Source of the DNA: Aquidulcibacter sp.
GTDB taxonomy: Bacteria; Pseudomonadota; Alphaproteobacteria; Caulobacterales; Aquidulcibacteraceae
DNA length: 64,000 nucleotides
Assembly (NCBI GenBank): GCA_027532555.1
Contig: JAPZTJ010000029.1
Coordinates: 1 to 64,000 of the forward strand
Reading direction: 5' to 3'
Positions within the stretch are counted from its first letter, which is position 1. The number at the start of each line of letters is the position of its first letter. The position numbers and the translations under genes are program-made. Under the pieces are notes generated by a model. It searched no databases. It saw only the letters and a list, made by a program, of their open reading frames with translations, and was not told where the DNA came from. Positions 18,331 through 27,423 of the stretch are shown here, in pieces.

Positions 18331-19064
18331 GCAGCGGCATGCCCGACGCGCGCATGGGTGAATGCGCCATAGAGGGCTTGTAGATCAAATCTTCGATTTG
18401 CGCCTTGGGCTTGCCACTCTGACGCCAGCTTGCCGTCGATGATCAGGCCGATTGTATCGGCTACAGCAACCGCACCCAAAAGATCATGGGTCACCATCAA
18501 AATCGCCACATCGCTCGCCTTAAGGTCCAAGAGGAGAGCATGGAAATCCTGCGTCGCTTGCGGGTCCAGACCTGTTGTTGGCTCATCGAGCAACAGGACT
18601 GGCGTTCGACGCAACAAGGCAAGCGCGATGGCCGTCTTCTGGCGCATGCCTTTGGAGAAGGCACCTAAGCGTTGGTCTTGTGCGGCAGGGTCTAGTCGGA
18701 CTTGAGCAAAGGCCTCTTCAATCTGGGCCTTGGTGCACGATTGGCCAGCTAGGCTCAAAAAATAGTCCACATTTTCGCGCGCGGTTAAGTGCTCGTAGAG
18801 GGCAACTGTTTCAGGTAAATAGGCGACTGATGCGCGCGCAGCATCGGGCTGGCTTGCGGGGTCTTTGCCGTCGACAAGCACCTGACCACTCACAACTGGC
18901 AAGAGGCCCAAAGTGGCAAACAAGGCAGTGGACTTTCCCGCACCATTGCCACCCAACAGAGCGTAAATATGCCCCGCAGGCACACTCAGCGTCAGGCCAT
19001 CGAGCACGCTACGACCGCCGCGCTCTACCACCAGTTCGCTAAGCGACAGACCTTCACCCCCCAT
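18327..19064 (-). CDS. ABC transporter ATP-binding protein
   Basis: This 245-residue ABC ATPase has Walker A GGNGAGKST, a Q-loop near LPETVALYEHLTARENV, the signature LGAFSKGMRQK, Walker B PVLLLDEPTTGLD and the H-loop MVTHD. The CcmA/NosF-like sequence (TVALYEHLTARENVDYFLSLAG) fits the ABC-2 exporter class. It energises the two permeases encoded downstream, with which it overlaps by 4 bases; its start is 12 bases behind the stop of the TonB receptor, so the four genes form one operon. Confidence 0.9.
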   Translation of the reverse strand: MGGEGLSLSELVVERGGRSVLDGLTLSVPAGHIYALLGGNGAGKSTALFATLGLLPVVSGQVLVDGKDPASQPDAARASVAYLPETVALYEHLTARENVDYFLSLAGQSCTKAQIEEAFAQVRLDPAAQDQRLGAFSKGMRQKTAIALALLRRTPVLLLDEPTTGLDPQATQDFHALLLDLKASDVAILMVTHDLLGAVAVADTIGLIIDGKLASEWQAQGANRRFDLQALYGAFTHARVGHAAA

Positions 19065-19076
19065 CCTATCGCACCC

Positions 19077-21215
19077 CTAGAAACTGTAGCGCAAAGCCAC
19101 CGTCACATTGCGCGGGGCACCCGGTGCAACCCACAGCCTGCTGAATGAATTGGTGTAGAATGTGGTGTCGGCCAGATTATTGACTTGAGCCGACAATTCC
19201 AAATCATCGGTCAGATCATAAGTCGCAAACAGTCGCAGCGTGGTATAGGCGGGCAACTCAAAGGCCGTTGCCGTTTCACCTAGACGATCGCCCACATAAA
19301 GCAGACCACCGCCGATTTCCAACTCGCGCCCGCCAACCTCATATTCTTTCGAGATCAGTGCGCTCAATGTATGCTCAGGCACATTGATCAAGCGGTCGCC
19401 CTTTTTAAGGAGCGCGGCAAAATTGGGATCAAGGCCATCCTTGGCAACTTGCGCGTCCACAAAAGCATAAGACAGACGCAGGTCTAATTCGCCTGGCAAT
19501 TCGGCAGTCACATCAACTTCAAGGCCACGGCTTTCCGCCTCACCAATGGCCAGCGAGAAACCTGCGTTGATAGGATCTGCTGTGATGATGTTCGTCTTGG
19601 TCATGGAGAAGGCAGCAATTGTGGCTTCCAAATCGCCATCGAGCAAAGTGAACTTACCGCCCAATTCGAAGGATTCAGACTCCTCGGGTGCAAAAGCCTT
19701 ACCGGCAAAATCGGTCCCCGAATTAGCTCTGAAACCCTGGCCATAAGACCCATAGAAGGTGAAAGCGTCACTGGCTTCAAAGACAAAACCGGCTTGCGGG
19801 CTGAACTTGGTATCGCCGAACGATGTCGAGCTATTATTGGCCCGGTTCAAACCGGAGCTGGAGAAATCGTCATACCGCCCGCCCAAGCGGATTTGGAGCC
19901 GATCACTCACTTTGATTTGGTCTTGAATATAAAAGCCCCAAGCCTCTTGCTCGTCCAAGCGATTGGATTGTGGACCCGGTGTTGGCAGTGGGAATTGGCC
20001 ATAAATGGGGTTGAGAATATTAATTACATTGCCCGCAGCTGGGCTTGGGTTGCCGGCAACCGAGGGTGGCCGAAAGCGCAAGAAGAGCTGGTCATTGGAG
20101 AATTGGTCATAGTCGAAGCCTGCCAAGAGACGATGCTCAAGCGCGCCGGTTTCAAACCGCCCGCTGATTTCAGCGCGGTAAACGGTGTGTTCGGCCTCAT
20201 AATCGCGGAAGCGGCGTTGGCGGGACAGGGTTTGACCATCGACAAATAGGCGTTGCCGCGCGGTGGCCAGCTCGGCTTCGGTGGAAAAGCCTTGCAGATC
20301 GGTGGTGCGATAGCCTGCTCCGACCAAAAGGCTCCAATCATCATTGAAATCATGTTGAAGTTGCAATTGATGGCCGGTTGCATCGGCCTGAAGTGGCCCA
20401 TCACCTGGCTCGCCGAGGAAACGCGAGGTTGGAACAACACCCAGCTTGTTATTGAGTGAAACGACGCCGCGATCAAAGGGCAGTTCTTGGCGTGTAATTT
20501 CGCCTTCATAGGTCAGGCTGGTCTTCGGAGTGATCCGCCATTGCGCGGAAGGAAAAATCCCAGACCGTGTGGACTCAAGCGTATCGCGGAAACTATCGCC
20601 CTGCTCGTAAAATCCATTGAGGCGCACCGCAACTTTCTCGCTCAAAGGACCCGTCCAATCGCCATCGACGCGGACTTTGTCAAAGCTGCCGACCGCGACC
20701 CCAATCGCGCCTTCAGTCTCAAATTCAGGCTTCTTGGTGACCAGATTGACGGCACCGCCCGGCTCGCCACGACCGAATACGGCCGCGGTGGGACCTTTTA
20801 AAATCTCGATCCGTTCGACGCCGACAATGTCGCGTGGTCCACCAAAGCCACGACCGGCATTAAAGCCATTGACGAGATAACCGCTGGGCAAATTCTCGTC
20901 GCCTGCAAAGCCGCGCACCGCGAAATTATCCCAGAGGCCACCAAAGTTGTTTTGGCGCGCCATGGATGCCGACAAGTCCAACGCATCGGAAAGACGGGTG
21001 ATCCCGACTTCCTCCAATGTGTCTGCTTCCAGAATGTCGACAGATTGGGGCGTCAGCTTCAAAGGAATGTCGGCCCGATAGGCTTGACGCTGCGCGGTCA
21101 CGACAATGGTTTCTGATTTGGCTTCCTTTTGTGCGGGATCGGCAAAAGCCACAAAAGGCGTCAATGTAGCGCCAATCAAGGCGCTAGATAAAAATGAAAG
21201 TCGTCGAAATGTCAT
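19077..21215 (-). CDS. TonB-dependent siderophore-type receptor
   Basis: This 712-residue outer-membrane receptor has a signal peptide ending near FVAFADPAQ, a TonB box SETIVVTAQRQ, a plug with VERIEILKGPTAAVFGRGEPGGAVNLVTKKP (the segment typical of ferric-siderophore receptors) and a 22-strand-type barrel ending in VALRYSF. By family it binds a chelate such as a ferric siderophore, but no siderophore synthesis, periplasmic binding protein or FhuB-type permease is encoded here; instead it leads an operon with an ABC-2 exporter. An imperfect 18-bp palindrome lies 61-78 bases upstream. Alternatives are uptake of another metal complex or a peptide. Confidence 0.9.
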   Translation of the reverse strand: MTFRRLSFLSSALIGATLTPFVAFADPAQKEAKSETIVVTAQRQAYRADIPLKLTPQSVDILEADTLEEVGITRLSDALDLSASMARQNNFGGLWDNFAVRGFAGDENLPSGYLVNGFNAGRGFGGPRDIVGVERIEILKGPTAAVFGRGEPGGAVNLVTKKPEFETEGAIGVAVGSFDKVRVDGDWTGPLSEKVAVRLNGFYEQGDSFRDTLESTRSGIFPSAQWRITPKTSLTYEGEITRQELPFDRGVVSLNNKLGVVPTSRFLGEPGDGPLQADATGHQLQLQHDFNDDWSLLVGAGYRTTDLQGFSTEAELATARQRLFVDGQTLSRQRRFRDYEAEHTVYRAEISGRFETGALEHRLLAGFDYDQFSNDQLFLRFRPPSVAGNPSPAAGNVINILNPIYGQFPLPTPGPQSNRLDEQEAWGFYIQDQIKVSDRLQIRLGGRYDDFSSSGLNRANNSSTSFGDTKFSPQAGFVFEASDAFTFYGSYGQGFRANSGTDFAGKAFAPEESESFELGGKFTLLDGDLEATIAAFSMTKTNIITADPINAGFSLAIGEAESRGLEVDVTAELPGELDLRLSYAFVDAQVAKDGLDPNFAALLKKGDRLINVPEHTLSALISKEYEVGGRELEIGGGLLYVGDRLGETATAFELPAYTTLRLFATYDLTDDLELSAQVNNLADTTFYTNSFSRLWVAPGAPRNVTVALRYSF

Positions 21216-21275
21216 TGTGCCTCAGCGCGTCTATAACGGGTCAACCTGGGTGTTCAAAAAGAACTTCCCTTTTTT

Positions 21276-21293
21276 GTTATATTATCACATAAC
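21276..21293. promoter_or_regulatory. Imperfect palindrome upstream of siderophore-type receptor
   Basis: GTTATATTATCACATAAC (18 bp) is an inverted repeat with GTTAT/ATAAC arms, in the AT-rich promoter region of the receptor operon. It may be an operator. It does not match the usual Fur box well, so a Fur site is not claimed. Confidence 0.35.
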
Positions 21294-21397
21294 AGATGGA
21301 AGGGGGGAAATGCAGCGAGTAGGCTGAAATCTTGTGTGCTTTTCAATAATTTGAACAATCCTAGGCCGAGGTTCAATCTACGAAACCCGCGCATATT

Positions 21398-21691
21398 TCA
21401 CTTATCATCGCCTTCATTAGCTTTTGCCCCGGGCAGAATGTGCACCCTGATCAGTCGGCTGTCGACGAAATAGCGTTGCGCTAGGGCTTGAAAGTCCTCG
21501 CGCCTTAAGGAACGCAAGGTGGGCAAATAGTCCGTTTGAGACTGCCAAGGGCGAACCTCGCGCTCACCAATGTCGCGTTTGGCCAGCACGTCAGAGATTG
21601 TCGACACCCAACATTCGTTGGCTTCACAGTCTTTGGGCCAACCAGTGCCAGTCTCGAAGACACCAAGGTCAACTATCTGGCCAGAAGTCTA
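21398..21691 (-). pseudogene. Fragment resembling the C-terminus of an M16-type peptidase
   Basis: An open frame of about 97 codons runs leftwards from the TAG that ends the lipoprotein gene. The last 50 residues (WQSQTDYLPTLRSLRRED, then FQALAQRYFVDSRLIRVHILPG) resemble the end of M16 (insulinase/PqqL-like) zinc peptidases, where a helix and a final strand ending in a V-x-P-like turn close the protein. The catalytic HxxEH domain is absent. A GTG at 21607 could start a 69-residue product, but no ribosome-binding site is clear. I read it as a remnant; a small independent protein cannot be excluded. Confidence 0.35.
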
Positions 21692-22327
21692 CCGAGACGG
21701 TTGTGGGGCCTTTTGGTCAACAGAGGGCGTTCCCCAAGGTGGCGGCGGTGCAGAGATCTTTTGGCTCAGATCAAATTCAAAGCGCACATGCCGGTTTGGT
21801 CGCGTGACCTCATAAATGAAACGCTTTCCGGGCTCAACTTCCATCCCCCAAGTATTGAGTGATGAATTTGGTCGCCCAATCCGTTCAAAAAGCGCCTTTG
21901 AAAAGGCATCAGCAGGAAATTCTTGGCGGTTAGCGGTGCCCGGTGTCAGGGTGCGACCGCCATATTGTGTGACTTCATCTTCGGTGCCGTCCGCATGACG
22001 ATGGTCGTGCTTCAACTCAATCCCCGCCTCGGCCCCCCCAGCTTTGCGTGTAAGCACCCATGTGCGCGACCTGTCATCTTCGACATGTAGGGGGATTTTG
22101 ATGGTATCTGCGGTGCAACTGCGAACATGCATGACCATCGCCTTTCCCTTCAGATCTGCATCCATTGGATGGTCCGTTACCATTTTACCGGCAAAGGCTT
22201 GACCACATAGTTTAGACACAGTGTCAAAGAATCGATCGTGATCGCTCTTTGTGACACGGGTTTGGGGCGACAAGGCGCAAGCGGCCAAGAACCCAGTCAT
22301 TGACAAAAGAAGCAAGAAACGCGGCAT
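21689..22327 (-). CDS. Predicted lipoprotein, unknown function
   Basis: This 212-residue protein has a lipoprotein signal peptide (LLLLSMTGFLAAC, lipobox LAAC, Cys17), so it should be anchored in the cell envelope. The mature part has Cys residues in KLCGQAF and VRSCTAD, which could form a disulfide, and beta-rich segments (SRTWVLTRKAGGAEAGIELKH, VRFEFDLS). I recognise no named family. It ends with a Pro-rich tail (APPPPWGTP). It stands upstream of the M16-like fragment and divergent from the RegB gene. Confidence 0.7.
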   Translation of the reverse strand: MPRFLLLLSMTGFLAACALSPQTRVTKSDHDRFFDTVSKLCGQAFAGKMVTDHPMDADLKGKAMVMHVRSCTADTIKIPLHVEDDRSRTWVLTRKAGGAEAGIELKHDHRHADGTEDEVTQYGGRTLTPGTANRQEFPADAFSKALFERIGRPNSSLNTWGMEVEPGKRFIYEVTRPNRHVRFEFDLSQKISAPPPPWGTPSVDQKAPQPSR

Positions 22328-22566
22328 CTATGAATCCACCCCAACTCATTCCAGTCTAACCAGACACTGAATAGCTTTGAACATCAAGTGAAAGCTTTGT
22401 ATTGAACTTTTCTGTCTTAGAAAATGAAACATACAAAAAGCCCGCCATATTTTAGTTGGCGGTGCAAAGCGGCCGACATTCATCTTCACCATCCCAAGCG
22501 ATTTGCCGCAAACGATTTGCATGCGGCAATCTATCGCATAAGGATCATGCAAAAGGCGTTACACGA

Positions 22567-23934
22567 ATGGCCACGGGTGCTTATGCTGATCGCATGGACA
22601 GACTTTCGAAAGATCAAGAAATTATCGCGGCGGCTATTGCGGTCAATGCGCCCTTTGTAGGCCGCCTTCGATCGCGAACCTTGGTTAGTTCGCGCTGGTT
22701 TGCTCTGATTGGCCAATTCATCACCGTTTTGGTGGTGCATTTCGGCTTCAAGTTCGAATTGCCCTTACTGGCTTGCCTTTTAACGATTGCGGCGAACATC
22801 ACGCTGAATATCATGATTACCGTTGGCCTGCCGCCACAACGTTTGGTGCGGCAGTGGGAAGCAGCGGCACAACTAACCTTTGACGTGCTGCAATTGGCAT
22901 TTTTGCTCTATCTGACTGGCGGGATTGCCAATCCATTCTGTCTGCTTTTGATCGCGCCAGCCACGATTGCGGCCTCAACGCTGCAGCCGCGCTGGACGCT
23001 GAGCATTATTGCGGTGACGGTTTTGAGCGTTTGCGTACTGGCGCTTTACTCCTATCCCCTGCCCTGGCTTCCAGCCGCCACGTTCGAACTTCCAGCCCTT
23101 TATCAATTCGCAATGGCGTTTGCGATTATCATCGGCCTGATCTTCACGGCGAGCTATGCGTGGCGCGTGTCCTTGGAAGAGAGCCAGTTGGCGGATGCCC
23201 TGATCGCGACCCAAGAAGTGCTGGCACGCGAACAGAGACTGGCGGCCTTAGGTGGCCTTGCGGCTGCGGCGGCGCATGAATTGGGCACGCCCTTGGCGAC
23301 AATCCAAGTCACAGCAAAAGAAATGTTGCGTTCGCTACCGCCCAATAGCCTCGATATGGAGGATGCCGAACTCATCTTGTCCCAAGCCCAGCGTTGCCGG
23401 GAAATCTTGCGCAATCTGACCAATCAGAAGGAAATCTCGGAATCGATGACCGACACCTTGCCCTTTGGGCAATTGCTAGAGGAAGTAGCCGAACGACACC
23501 CCGAAATGGGCCAGAAGGCCGTCCTGTTTGATATTCAGGGTCCTGAAGGCATGGGTGAGCTGATGGTTATTCGCAAACCTGCCATCCTCTATGGACTTGG
23601 CAATATGTTGGAGAATGCCATTCAATACGCACGGCAAGCCGTCACGGTTTCTGCCAAATGGGACGAGCGAAGTGTGCGCGTAACCATCACCGATGATGGG
23701 CCGGGCTTTGATGAGGCCATATTGGACCGTTTGGGCGAACCCTATGTGTCCACCAGTCTGCAAGGCTCTGCCTCTGCGAACGGGCGTGAGGGTATGGGGC
23801 TTGGTTTCTTCATTGCCAAAACCCTGCTGGAGCGCTCAGGCGGGCAGGTCTCGTTCTGGAATGGCTTAAGGCCGGGCGAGGGTGCCGTGGTTCAAACGGT
23901 TTGGCCTTTGTCGGCGATTGCCGCGAAATCCTGA
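22567..23934 (+). CDS. regB: RegB/PrrB/ActS-type redox sensor histidine kinase
   Basis: This 455-residue membrane histidine kinase has six hydrophobic segments in the first 200 residues, the ubiquinone-linked heptapeptide GGIANPF (118-124), an H-box with phospho-acceptor His237 (AAHELGTPLATI) and a Cys at 277 exactly 40 residues later in AQRCREIL, the spacing I recall for the redox-active Cys of RegB. N, G1 and G2 boxes follow (NMLENAIQYA, DDGPGFD, GMGLGFFIAKTLL). It senses the respiratory redox state and phosphorylates the RegA-like partner encoded 69 bases downstream. I chose ATG 22567; an upstream frame to 22456 adds an unlikely basic N-terminus. RegB/A controls carbon, nitrogen and respiratory genes in alphaproteobacteria. 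Confidence 0.9.
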   Translation: MATGAYADRMDRLSKDQEIIAAAIAVNAPFVGRLRSRTLVSSRWFALIGQFITVLVVHFGFKFELPLLACLLTIAANITLNIMITVGLPPQRLVRQWEAAAQLTFDVLQLAFLLYLTGGIANPFCLLLIAPATIAASTLQPRWTLSIIAVTVLSVCVLALYSYPLPWLPAATFELPALYQFAMAFAIIIGLIFTASYAWRVSLEESQLADALIATQEVLAREQRLAALGGLAAAAAHELGTPLATIQVTAKEMLRSLPPNSLDMEDAELILSQAQRCREILRNLTNQKEISESMTDTLPFGQLLEEVAERHPEMGQKAVLFDIQGPEGMGELMVIRKPAILYGLGNMLENAIQYARQAVTVSAKWDERSVRVTITDDGPGFDEAILDRLGEPYVSTSLQGSASANGREGMGLGFFIAKTLLERSGGQVSFWNGLRPGEGAVVQTVWPLSAIAAKS

Positions 23935-24003
23935 CCCTCAACGCAAAAAGGCCTGCGACGTCTTGTCACTTGCAGAGTGGGCGGTTTGGGTCCAAAAAAC
24001 GCC

Positions 24004-24558
24004 ATGGCCGTAGACTTAGTCATCGAAGCACTACCCGATCGCTCCCTCCTCGTGATGGACGACGACGCGCCCTTGCGCAATCGCTTGGCCCGCGCGCTGG
24101 AGAGCCGCGGCTTCTCTGTCAAGACAGCGGCAGGGGTTGAAGAGGCCCTGATCATTGCCCGCACTGACCCGCCAGCATTTGCCGTTTTGGACTTGCGCCT
24201 TGAAGATGGCTCCGGACTTTCAGTGGTGGAAGAATTGCATGTTCGTCGCCCCGATGCACGGGTGGTCATGCTAACTGGCTATGGCAATATTGCCACGGCG
24301 GTTGCAGCCGTTAAAGCCGGTGCCATTGATTATCTGTCCAAGCCAGCGGACGCCGATGATGTCGTCAAGGCCCTTATGGCACAAAGCGATCATTTGCCAG
24401 ACCCCCCTGCCAATCCGATGAGTGCAGACCGGGTACGCTGGGAACATATTCAACGGGTGTTTGAGCTTTGCGGACATAATGTGTCTGAAACTGCGCGCCG
24501 CTTAAACATGCACCGGCGTACATTACAGCGCATTTTGGCCAAACGAGCCCCGCGCTAA
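24004..24558 (+). CDS. regA: RegA/PrrA/ActR-type response regulator
   Basis: This 184-residue response regulator has a receiver domain with acidic pocket MDDD (18-21) and phospho-acceptor Asp63 (FAVLDLRLEDG), the T/K switch positions in VVMLTGYG and YLSKPAD, a Pro linker (LPDPPANPMSADRVRWEHI) and a Fis-like helix-turn-helix (NVSETARRLNMHRRTLQRIL). Length, Asp position and the HTH match the RegA group. The GTG at 23977 would add nine residues; ATG 24004 gives the usual length. It is cognate to the upstream kinase. Confidence 0.92.
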   Translation: MAVDLVIEALPDRSLLVMDDDAPLRNRLARALESRGFSVKTAAGVEEALIIARTDPPAFAVLDLRLEDGSGLSVVEELHVRRPDARVVMLTGYGNIATAVAAVKAGAIDYLSKPADADDVVKALMAQSDHLPDPPANPMSADRVRWEHIQRVFELCGHNVSETARRLNMHRRTLQRILAKRAPR

Positions 24559-24657
24559 AGCTTTATTCCTTGACGTCGACAGCGCGCTCCATAACGATGG
24601 GGCAAAGGGATCGCGCAACCAGCGTAGAATCCAAACCATGCTCATAGGATTGTCATC

Positions 24658-26118
24658 TTGGAACATCTCGACGTGCTAATTGTTGGTGCCGGCATTTCAG
24701 GCATCAGTGGGGCTTACCACTTAAAAAGCCAATGCCCCGGCAAAAGCTACGCGATTTTCGAAGGTCGATCTGCCATTGGCGGCACTTGGGACCTGTTCCG
24801 CTATCCAGGTATCCGGTCTGACTCCGACATGTATACGCTGGGCTTTTCCTTCAAGCCTTGGACGGAAGCCAAAGCGATTGCAGACGGGCCTTCGATCCTG
24901 AACTATCTGCATGAAACCGCCGACGAGCATGCGATTAAGTCCAAAATCCGATTGAACCACCGCGTGGTTTCCGCAGCCTGGGATTCTTCGAGCGCGCGCT
25001 GGACGATTGATTACACCTCTGGCGAGAGCCAAGACAAAGGCCAGCTGACCTGCAGCTTCCTTTATATGTGCACCGGCTATTATAATTATAGCCAAGCCCA
25101 CCGCCCGGAATTTGTGGGCGAGGAGAGCTTCAAGGGCCAGATCATCCACCCACAATTCTGGCCAGAAAATCTTGATTATCGCGGCAAGAAGGTCGTGATC
25201 ATTGGCAGTGGTGCCACAGGTGTCACCTTGGTACCTGCCATGTCCGGCCAAGCTGCACACGTCACCATGTTGCAAAGGTCGCCCACCTATGTGGTGTCGC
25301 GGCCGGGCGAAGATGCCTTTGCCAATAGCTTGCGCAAAATCTTGCCGAACAAGCTGGCTTATGGCTTGATCCGTTGGCGCAATGTGCTGTTCCAAATGTA
25401 TTTCTACACCATGGCGCGCAAGCACCCGGCACAAGTTAAAGAACGGTTGTTGGGCCTATTGAAAGAAGAATTGCCTGCCGATTTCGACATGGCAAAGCAT
25501 TTTACGCCAAGCTACAATCCTTGGGATCAGCGTCTGTGTTTGGTACCCGATGCAGACCTCTTCACGGCCATTAAGGCCGGCAAGGCCAGTGTCGTGACTG
25601 ATTATATTGATCGCTTTGACGATGCAGGTATTGTCCTGAAATCTGGTGAGCGCATCGACGCCGATATCATTGTCACGGCAACTGGGCTGCAGCTGCAAGT
25701 CTTGAGCGGCGTGCCGTTTCAGGTGGATGGCAAAGCCGTCGATTTCTCCAAAACCTTCTCTTACAAGGGTATGATGTATAGCGGCGTGCCGAACCTCGCC
25801 TCTGCATTTGGCTATACCAATGCGTCTTGGACCCTCAAGGCTGATCTAACGGCAGAATACATGTGTCGCCTGATCAAGCATCTCGATGCGACCGGGCAAA
25901 CGACGTGCCTCCCAGAAAAGGGCATTGAGGCTTTAGAGCCTGCGCCTTGGCTCGACTTCTCATCCGGTTACGTCACCCGCGCCATGGAGAGCTTCCCGAA
26001 GCAAGGCCATGTCGCCCCATGGAAAGTGCATCAAAATTATGCGCTCGATCTGATGGCGTTCCGATTTGGAAAATTGGAAGATGACGTGATGCATTTCTCC
26101 AAGCCAAAGGCCGCCTAA
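24658..26118 (+). CDS. Flavin monooxygenase, Baeyer-Villiger type
   Basis: This 486-residue FAD/NADPH monooxygenase has an N-terminal FAD Rossmann motif (GAGISG, 10-15), IGGTWDLFRYPGIRSDSDMYT, the Baeyer-Villiger fingerprint FxGxxxHxxxWP as FKGQIIHPQFWP (158-169), and a second Rossmann motif for NADPH (GSGATG). It resembles the EtaA-like group that oxidises ketones to esters or sulfides and thioamides to S-oxides. The TTG at 24658 is used as start because the FAD motif follows at the usual distance; no stronger start is near. It stands alone; the actual substrate is unknown. Confidence 0.85.
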   Translation: MEHLDVLIVGAGISGISGAYHLKSQCPGKSYAIFEGRSAIGGTWDLFRYPGIRSDSDMYTLGFSFKPWTEAKAIADGPSILNYLHETADEHAIKSKIRLNHRVVSAAWDSSSARWTIDYTSGESQDKGQLTCSFLYMCTGYYNYSQAHRPEFVGEESFKGQIIHPQFWPENLDYRGKKVVIIGSGATGVTLVPAMSGQAAHVTMLQRSPTYVVSRPGEDAFANSLRKILPNKLAYGLIRWRNVLFQMYFYTMARKHPAQVKERLLGLLKEELPADFDMAKHFTPSYNPWDQRLCLVPDADLFTAIKAGKASVVTDYIDRFDDAGIVLKSGERIDADIIVTATGLQLQVLSGVPFQVDGKAVDFSKTFSYKGMMYSGVPNLASAFGYTNASWTLKADLTAEYMCRLIKHLDATGQTTCLPEKGIEALEPAPWLDFSSGYVTRAMESFPKQGHVAPWKVHQNYALDLMAFRFGKLEDDVMHFSKPKAA

Positions 26119-26175
26119 GAGGTCTTAGCGGCGTCTGGATGGACAGGGCTGGCCAACACCTGCCATGATTGTGCG

Positions 26176-27423
26176 ATGATCGAGTCCTCCATCGAAGTCC
26201 CTCCCCTGCCCGTTATTGTCATCGGTGCAGGCCCTGCCGGTCTATTTGCCGCTGAATATCTGGCAAAGGCTGGCCACAAGGTGCATGTCTATGACGGCAT
26301 GGCATCGGTGGGTCGAAAGTTTCTGTTAGCAGGGCGTGGCGGCCTAAATCTCACCCACAGCGAAGCACTCGTACAATTCAAACCGCGCTATGGTGCGTCG
26401 CGGGAGTGGACGGGGCCTTGGCTAGACGCGTTTCCGCCCGATCGCCTTAGAGCTTGGGCTGAAGATCTCGGCCAGCCCCTATTTGTCGGGTCCAGCGGGC
26501 GCGTATTCCCCCGAAGCCTCAAGGCATCACCCCTTCTGCGCGCATGGCTTCGGCGACTTCAAGACCTTGGCGTCACCATCACCACCGGCGCGCGCTGGAC
26601 AGGTTTCTCAGAAACCGGAGCCGCTCAATTTTCCCATCGCGACGGGTCAAGCAGCGAGCAAGTCGGCTCTGCCATCCTGTTAGCTCTCGGAGGCGCGTCT
26701 TGGCCAAAGCTCGGCGCAGATGGTGCTTGGACTTCTGTTTTAGACCAAGTTGGCGTGGGCATTACCCCGTTGGAAGCTTCTAATGTCGGCGTAAAGGCAG
26801 CATGGACAGAGACTTTGAAGTCAGGGTTTGGTGGTGCAATTTTAAAGAATGTCGAAGTTCGTCTCGGTGACGCGCGCGCGCGTGGCGATCTGGTCATCAC
26901 AGAAACCGGCCTTGAAGGTGGACCCATTTATGCTTTGTCACCTGCCCTTCGCGAGGCCTTAAAGCACAGCACGTGTCAAATCCAGATTGATCTGCGACCC
27001 GATATTGAGACAGAAGCACTTGCCCAGCGGCTCGTGAAAGCCAAAGCCGGTCAGTCGATTTCGACGGCGCTGAAGAGCCATTTGAAGCTGGCACCTCCTG
27101 CCATTGCCCTGATGCGTGAGGCTACCGGCAATAAGCTACCCGTCACCGCTGTGGGTCTCGCGCGCTTGATCAAATCACTCCCCATCGAGCTTACAGGTCT
27201 TGCTGGACTAGAGCGCGCCATTTCAACGGCTGGCGGGATTAATCCGGATAGTGTCGACGAGCAGCTAATGCTGACAGCACGCCCGGGGGTCTTTGTTGCT
27301 GGCGAAATGCTCAACTGGGATGCCCCAACCGGGGGCTATCTTTTGCAGGCCTGCTTCTCAAGCGCCGTCTTGGCAGCCAAGGGGCTCGACGCTTGGGTCC
27401 GAAAGGGTGTGGATCAGAGCTGA
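26176..27423 (+). CDS. BaiN/RdsA-family NAD(P)/FAD-dependent oxidoreductase
   Basis: This 415-residue flavoprotein has an N-terminal GAGPAGLFAAEYLAKAG, then VGRKFLLAGRGGLNLTHSE, a segment diagnostic of the HI0933/BaiN-like family (TIGR03862-like branch), and a C-terminal FAD motif with GVFVAGEMLNWDAPTGGYLLQACFSSA. The family includes bile-acid reductase BaiN, but most members are uncharacterised, so the substrate is not claimed. It starts 57 bases behind the monooxygenase and overlaps convergently the end of nagA by ten bases. Confidence 0.82.
   Translation: MIESSIEVPPLPVIVIGAGPAGLFAAEYLAKAGHKVHVYDGMASVGRKFLLAGRGGLNLTHSEALVQFKPRYGASREWTGPWLDAFPPDRLRAWAEDLGQPLFVGSSGRVFPRSLKASPLLRAWLRRLQDLGVTITTGARWTGFSETGAAQFSHRDGSSSEQVGSAILLALGGASWPKLGADGAWTSVLDQVGVGITPLEASNVGVKAAWTETLKSGFGGAILKNVEVRLGDARARGDLVITETGLEGGPIYALSPALREALKHSTCQIQIDLRPDIETEALAQRLVKAKAGQSISTALKSHLKLAPPAIALMREATGNKLPVTAVGLARLIKSLPIELTGLAGLERAISTAGGINPDSVDEQLMLTARPGVFVAGEMLNWDAPTGGYLLQACFSSAVLAAKGLDAWVRKGVDQS

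Noticed and set aside
21276-21293. Fur box before the siderophore-type receptor
   Set aside because: The palindrome GTTAT...ATAAC does not match the GATAAT-type Fur consensus; kept only as an unassigned inverted repeat.
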